From the NCBI RefSeq assembly GCF_016458275.1, contig NZ_JAEMHM010000028.1, positions 1-64,000 on the forward strand: DNA of 64,000 nucleotides, in the 5' to 3' direction. Numbering within the stretch: position 1 is the first letter of the stretch; every line of letters starts with the position of its first letter. This stretch comes from Geomesophilobacter sediminis. GTDB taxonomy: Bacteria > Desulfobacterota > Desulfuromonadia > Geobacterales > Geobacteraceae. Both the position numbers and the translations under genes were made by a program. The notes below the pieces were generated by a model. It worked only from the letters and a program-made list of their open reading frames with translations. It made no database searches and was not told the DNA's origin. This document shows positions 63,382 to 64,000 of this stretch, one piece after another.

Positions 63382-63411
63382 TTGACAAGGCAGGGGGAGA
63401 TGAGGTAGAAG
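63382..63411 (+). promoter_or_regulatory. Promoter of tRNA-Gly
   Basis: A perfect TTGACA and TAGAAG are 18 bases apart, 14 bases before the mature tRNA 5' end. Confidence 0.7.
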
Positions 63412-63425
63412 TAGAGCTTCATTGA

Positions 63426-63500
<75 letters not shown>

Positions 63501-63512
63501 AAAGAAACATTG

Positions 63513-63545
63513 AAGGGCCAGGTTCTCACGAACTTGGCCCTTTTT
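63513..63545 (+). terminator. Terminator of tRNA-Gly
   Basis: AAGGGCCAGGTTC and GAACTTGGCCCTT form a 13-pair stem with one G-U pair and loop TCAC; the right arm runs into TTTTT. Confidence 0.88.
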
Positions 63546-63551
63546 GCGTCT

Positions 63552-64000
63552 GTCGCGATAAACAGAAGCAAACCGCAGAGGACACAGAGGTACACAGAGG
63601 GAAAGCCCGGGGACACTGAACAGGGATGAACAGGATGCAGGGGATGGTAGAGCCTGCGGGCAGATCCCCATTAAAAGGAAGAGCCGCTTACCCTGTGGGA
63701 GCGCCTTTCCAGGCGCGAACATGTAGGAGCGACATTCCTGTCGCGATTAACAGAAGGATTAACAGAAGCAACACCGCAGAGGACACAGAGGAGCACAGAG
63801 GAAAAGCCTGAGAAACTCTGACAGGGATACCAAGGATGCCTTGGATGGAAGCGCCCCTGGGGTGACCCCAGTTCAAGGAAAGGCGGTGCTTACCCTGTGG
63901 GAGCGCCTTTCCAGGCGCGAAGATGTAGGAGCGACATTCTTGTCGCGATTAACAGAAGCAAACCGCAGAGGACACTGAGGAGCACAGAGGAAAAGCCCGA
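63552..64000. repeat. About three tandem copies of a composite repeat module of ~190-200 bases
   Basis: The module runs GTCGCGAT(T/A)AACAGAAG, CCGCAGAGGACACAGAGG, GGAAAAGCC, an ACAGGGAT...GGATGC...GGATGG stretch, TACCCTGTGGGAGCGCC with TTTCCAGGCGCGAA, and TGTAGGAGCGACATTCCTGT. Copies begin at 63552, 63740 and 63942; the last is cut by the window edge. Steps are 188 and 202 bases, partly because copy two contains an extra ATTAACAGAAG. No gene is visible in the final 455 bases. Confidence 0.85.

Overview
The window looks like a chromosomal segment of a member of the Geobacterales (Desulfuromonadota), most like the Geobacter/Geomonas/Citrifermentans group. This rests on the high GC content, multihaem c-type cytochromes beside a coiled-coil porin, a periplasmic molybdenum hydroxylase with its own dihaem cytochrome, a large chemosensory operon, and housekeeping gene orders common in that group (tmk-holB-ricT-metG, rnc-radical SAM-era, leuS-lptE-holA). 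The placement is inference; no rRNA gene is present to confirm it. I see no phage, insertion sequence or CRISPR array.

Layout. 0-14.6 kb is accessory: a membrane patatin and an exported zinc phospholipase C-like protein, a haem-binding hybrid sensor kinase, a three-gene molybdenum hydroxylase operon, a papain-like peptidase, two Hsp20 chaperones, a double-hotdog thioesterase and a 56-codon gene too short for routine ORF calling. 15-32.8 kb is mostly core: galE-yicC-gmk-rpoZ-rel, ridA, rpmB, a DUF218 protein, the tmk-holB-ricT-metG operon read leftward, rnc-radical SAM-era, a Big2-repeat lipoprotein, and der. 32.9-44.3 kb is an eleven-gene chemosensory cluster: a PATAN-receiver-GAF protein, three single-domain receivers, CheA, two CheW, CheR, CheB, plus an ExeA-type AAA ATPase and a HEAT-repeat protein, with no chemoreceptor nearby. 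44.4-50.9 kb holds leuS, lptE, holA, rpsT, a methyltransferase and a FmdB-type zinc ribbon. 51-54.8 kb is a leftward operon of porin, small periplasmic protein and octahaem cytochrome, probably for electron transfer across the outer membrane. 55-64 kb holds miaB, a bifunctional-nuclease-family gene, an M42 peptidase, guaB-guaA, gph, flgM behind a textbook sigma-28 promoter, and tRNA-Gly(CCC).

How parts work together. The kinase, hydroxylase, dihaem cytochrome and porin-octahaem operon fit a redox lifestyle in which periplasmic oxidations feed electrons outward. The chemosensory genes overlap or lie a few bases apart, so they are probably one transcript and one pathway, but the output is not visible.

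A second theme is intergenic repeats. At least six families occur: heptanucleotide arrays whose units all contain GAAC, REP-like hairpins starting GTGGGAGC or GTAGGAGC, CCCTCTCC-type hairpins, CCCCCTTT...AAAGGGGG blocks, CCGCAGAGGACACAGAGG blocks, and low-complexity AATGGACAAT or AGCAATGAGC words. They cluster between holA and the methyltransferase and fill the last 450 bases, where about three copies of a roughly 190-200 base composite module lie head to tail.
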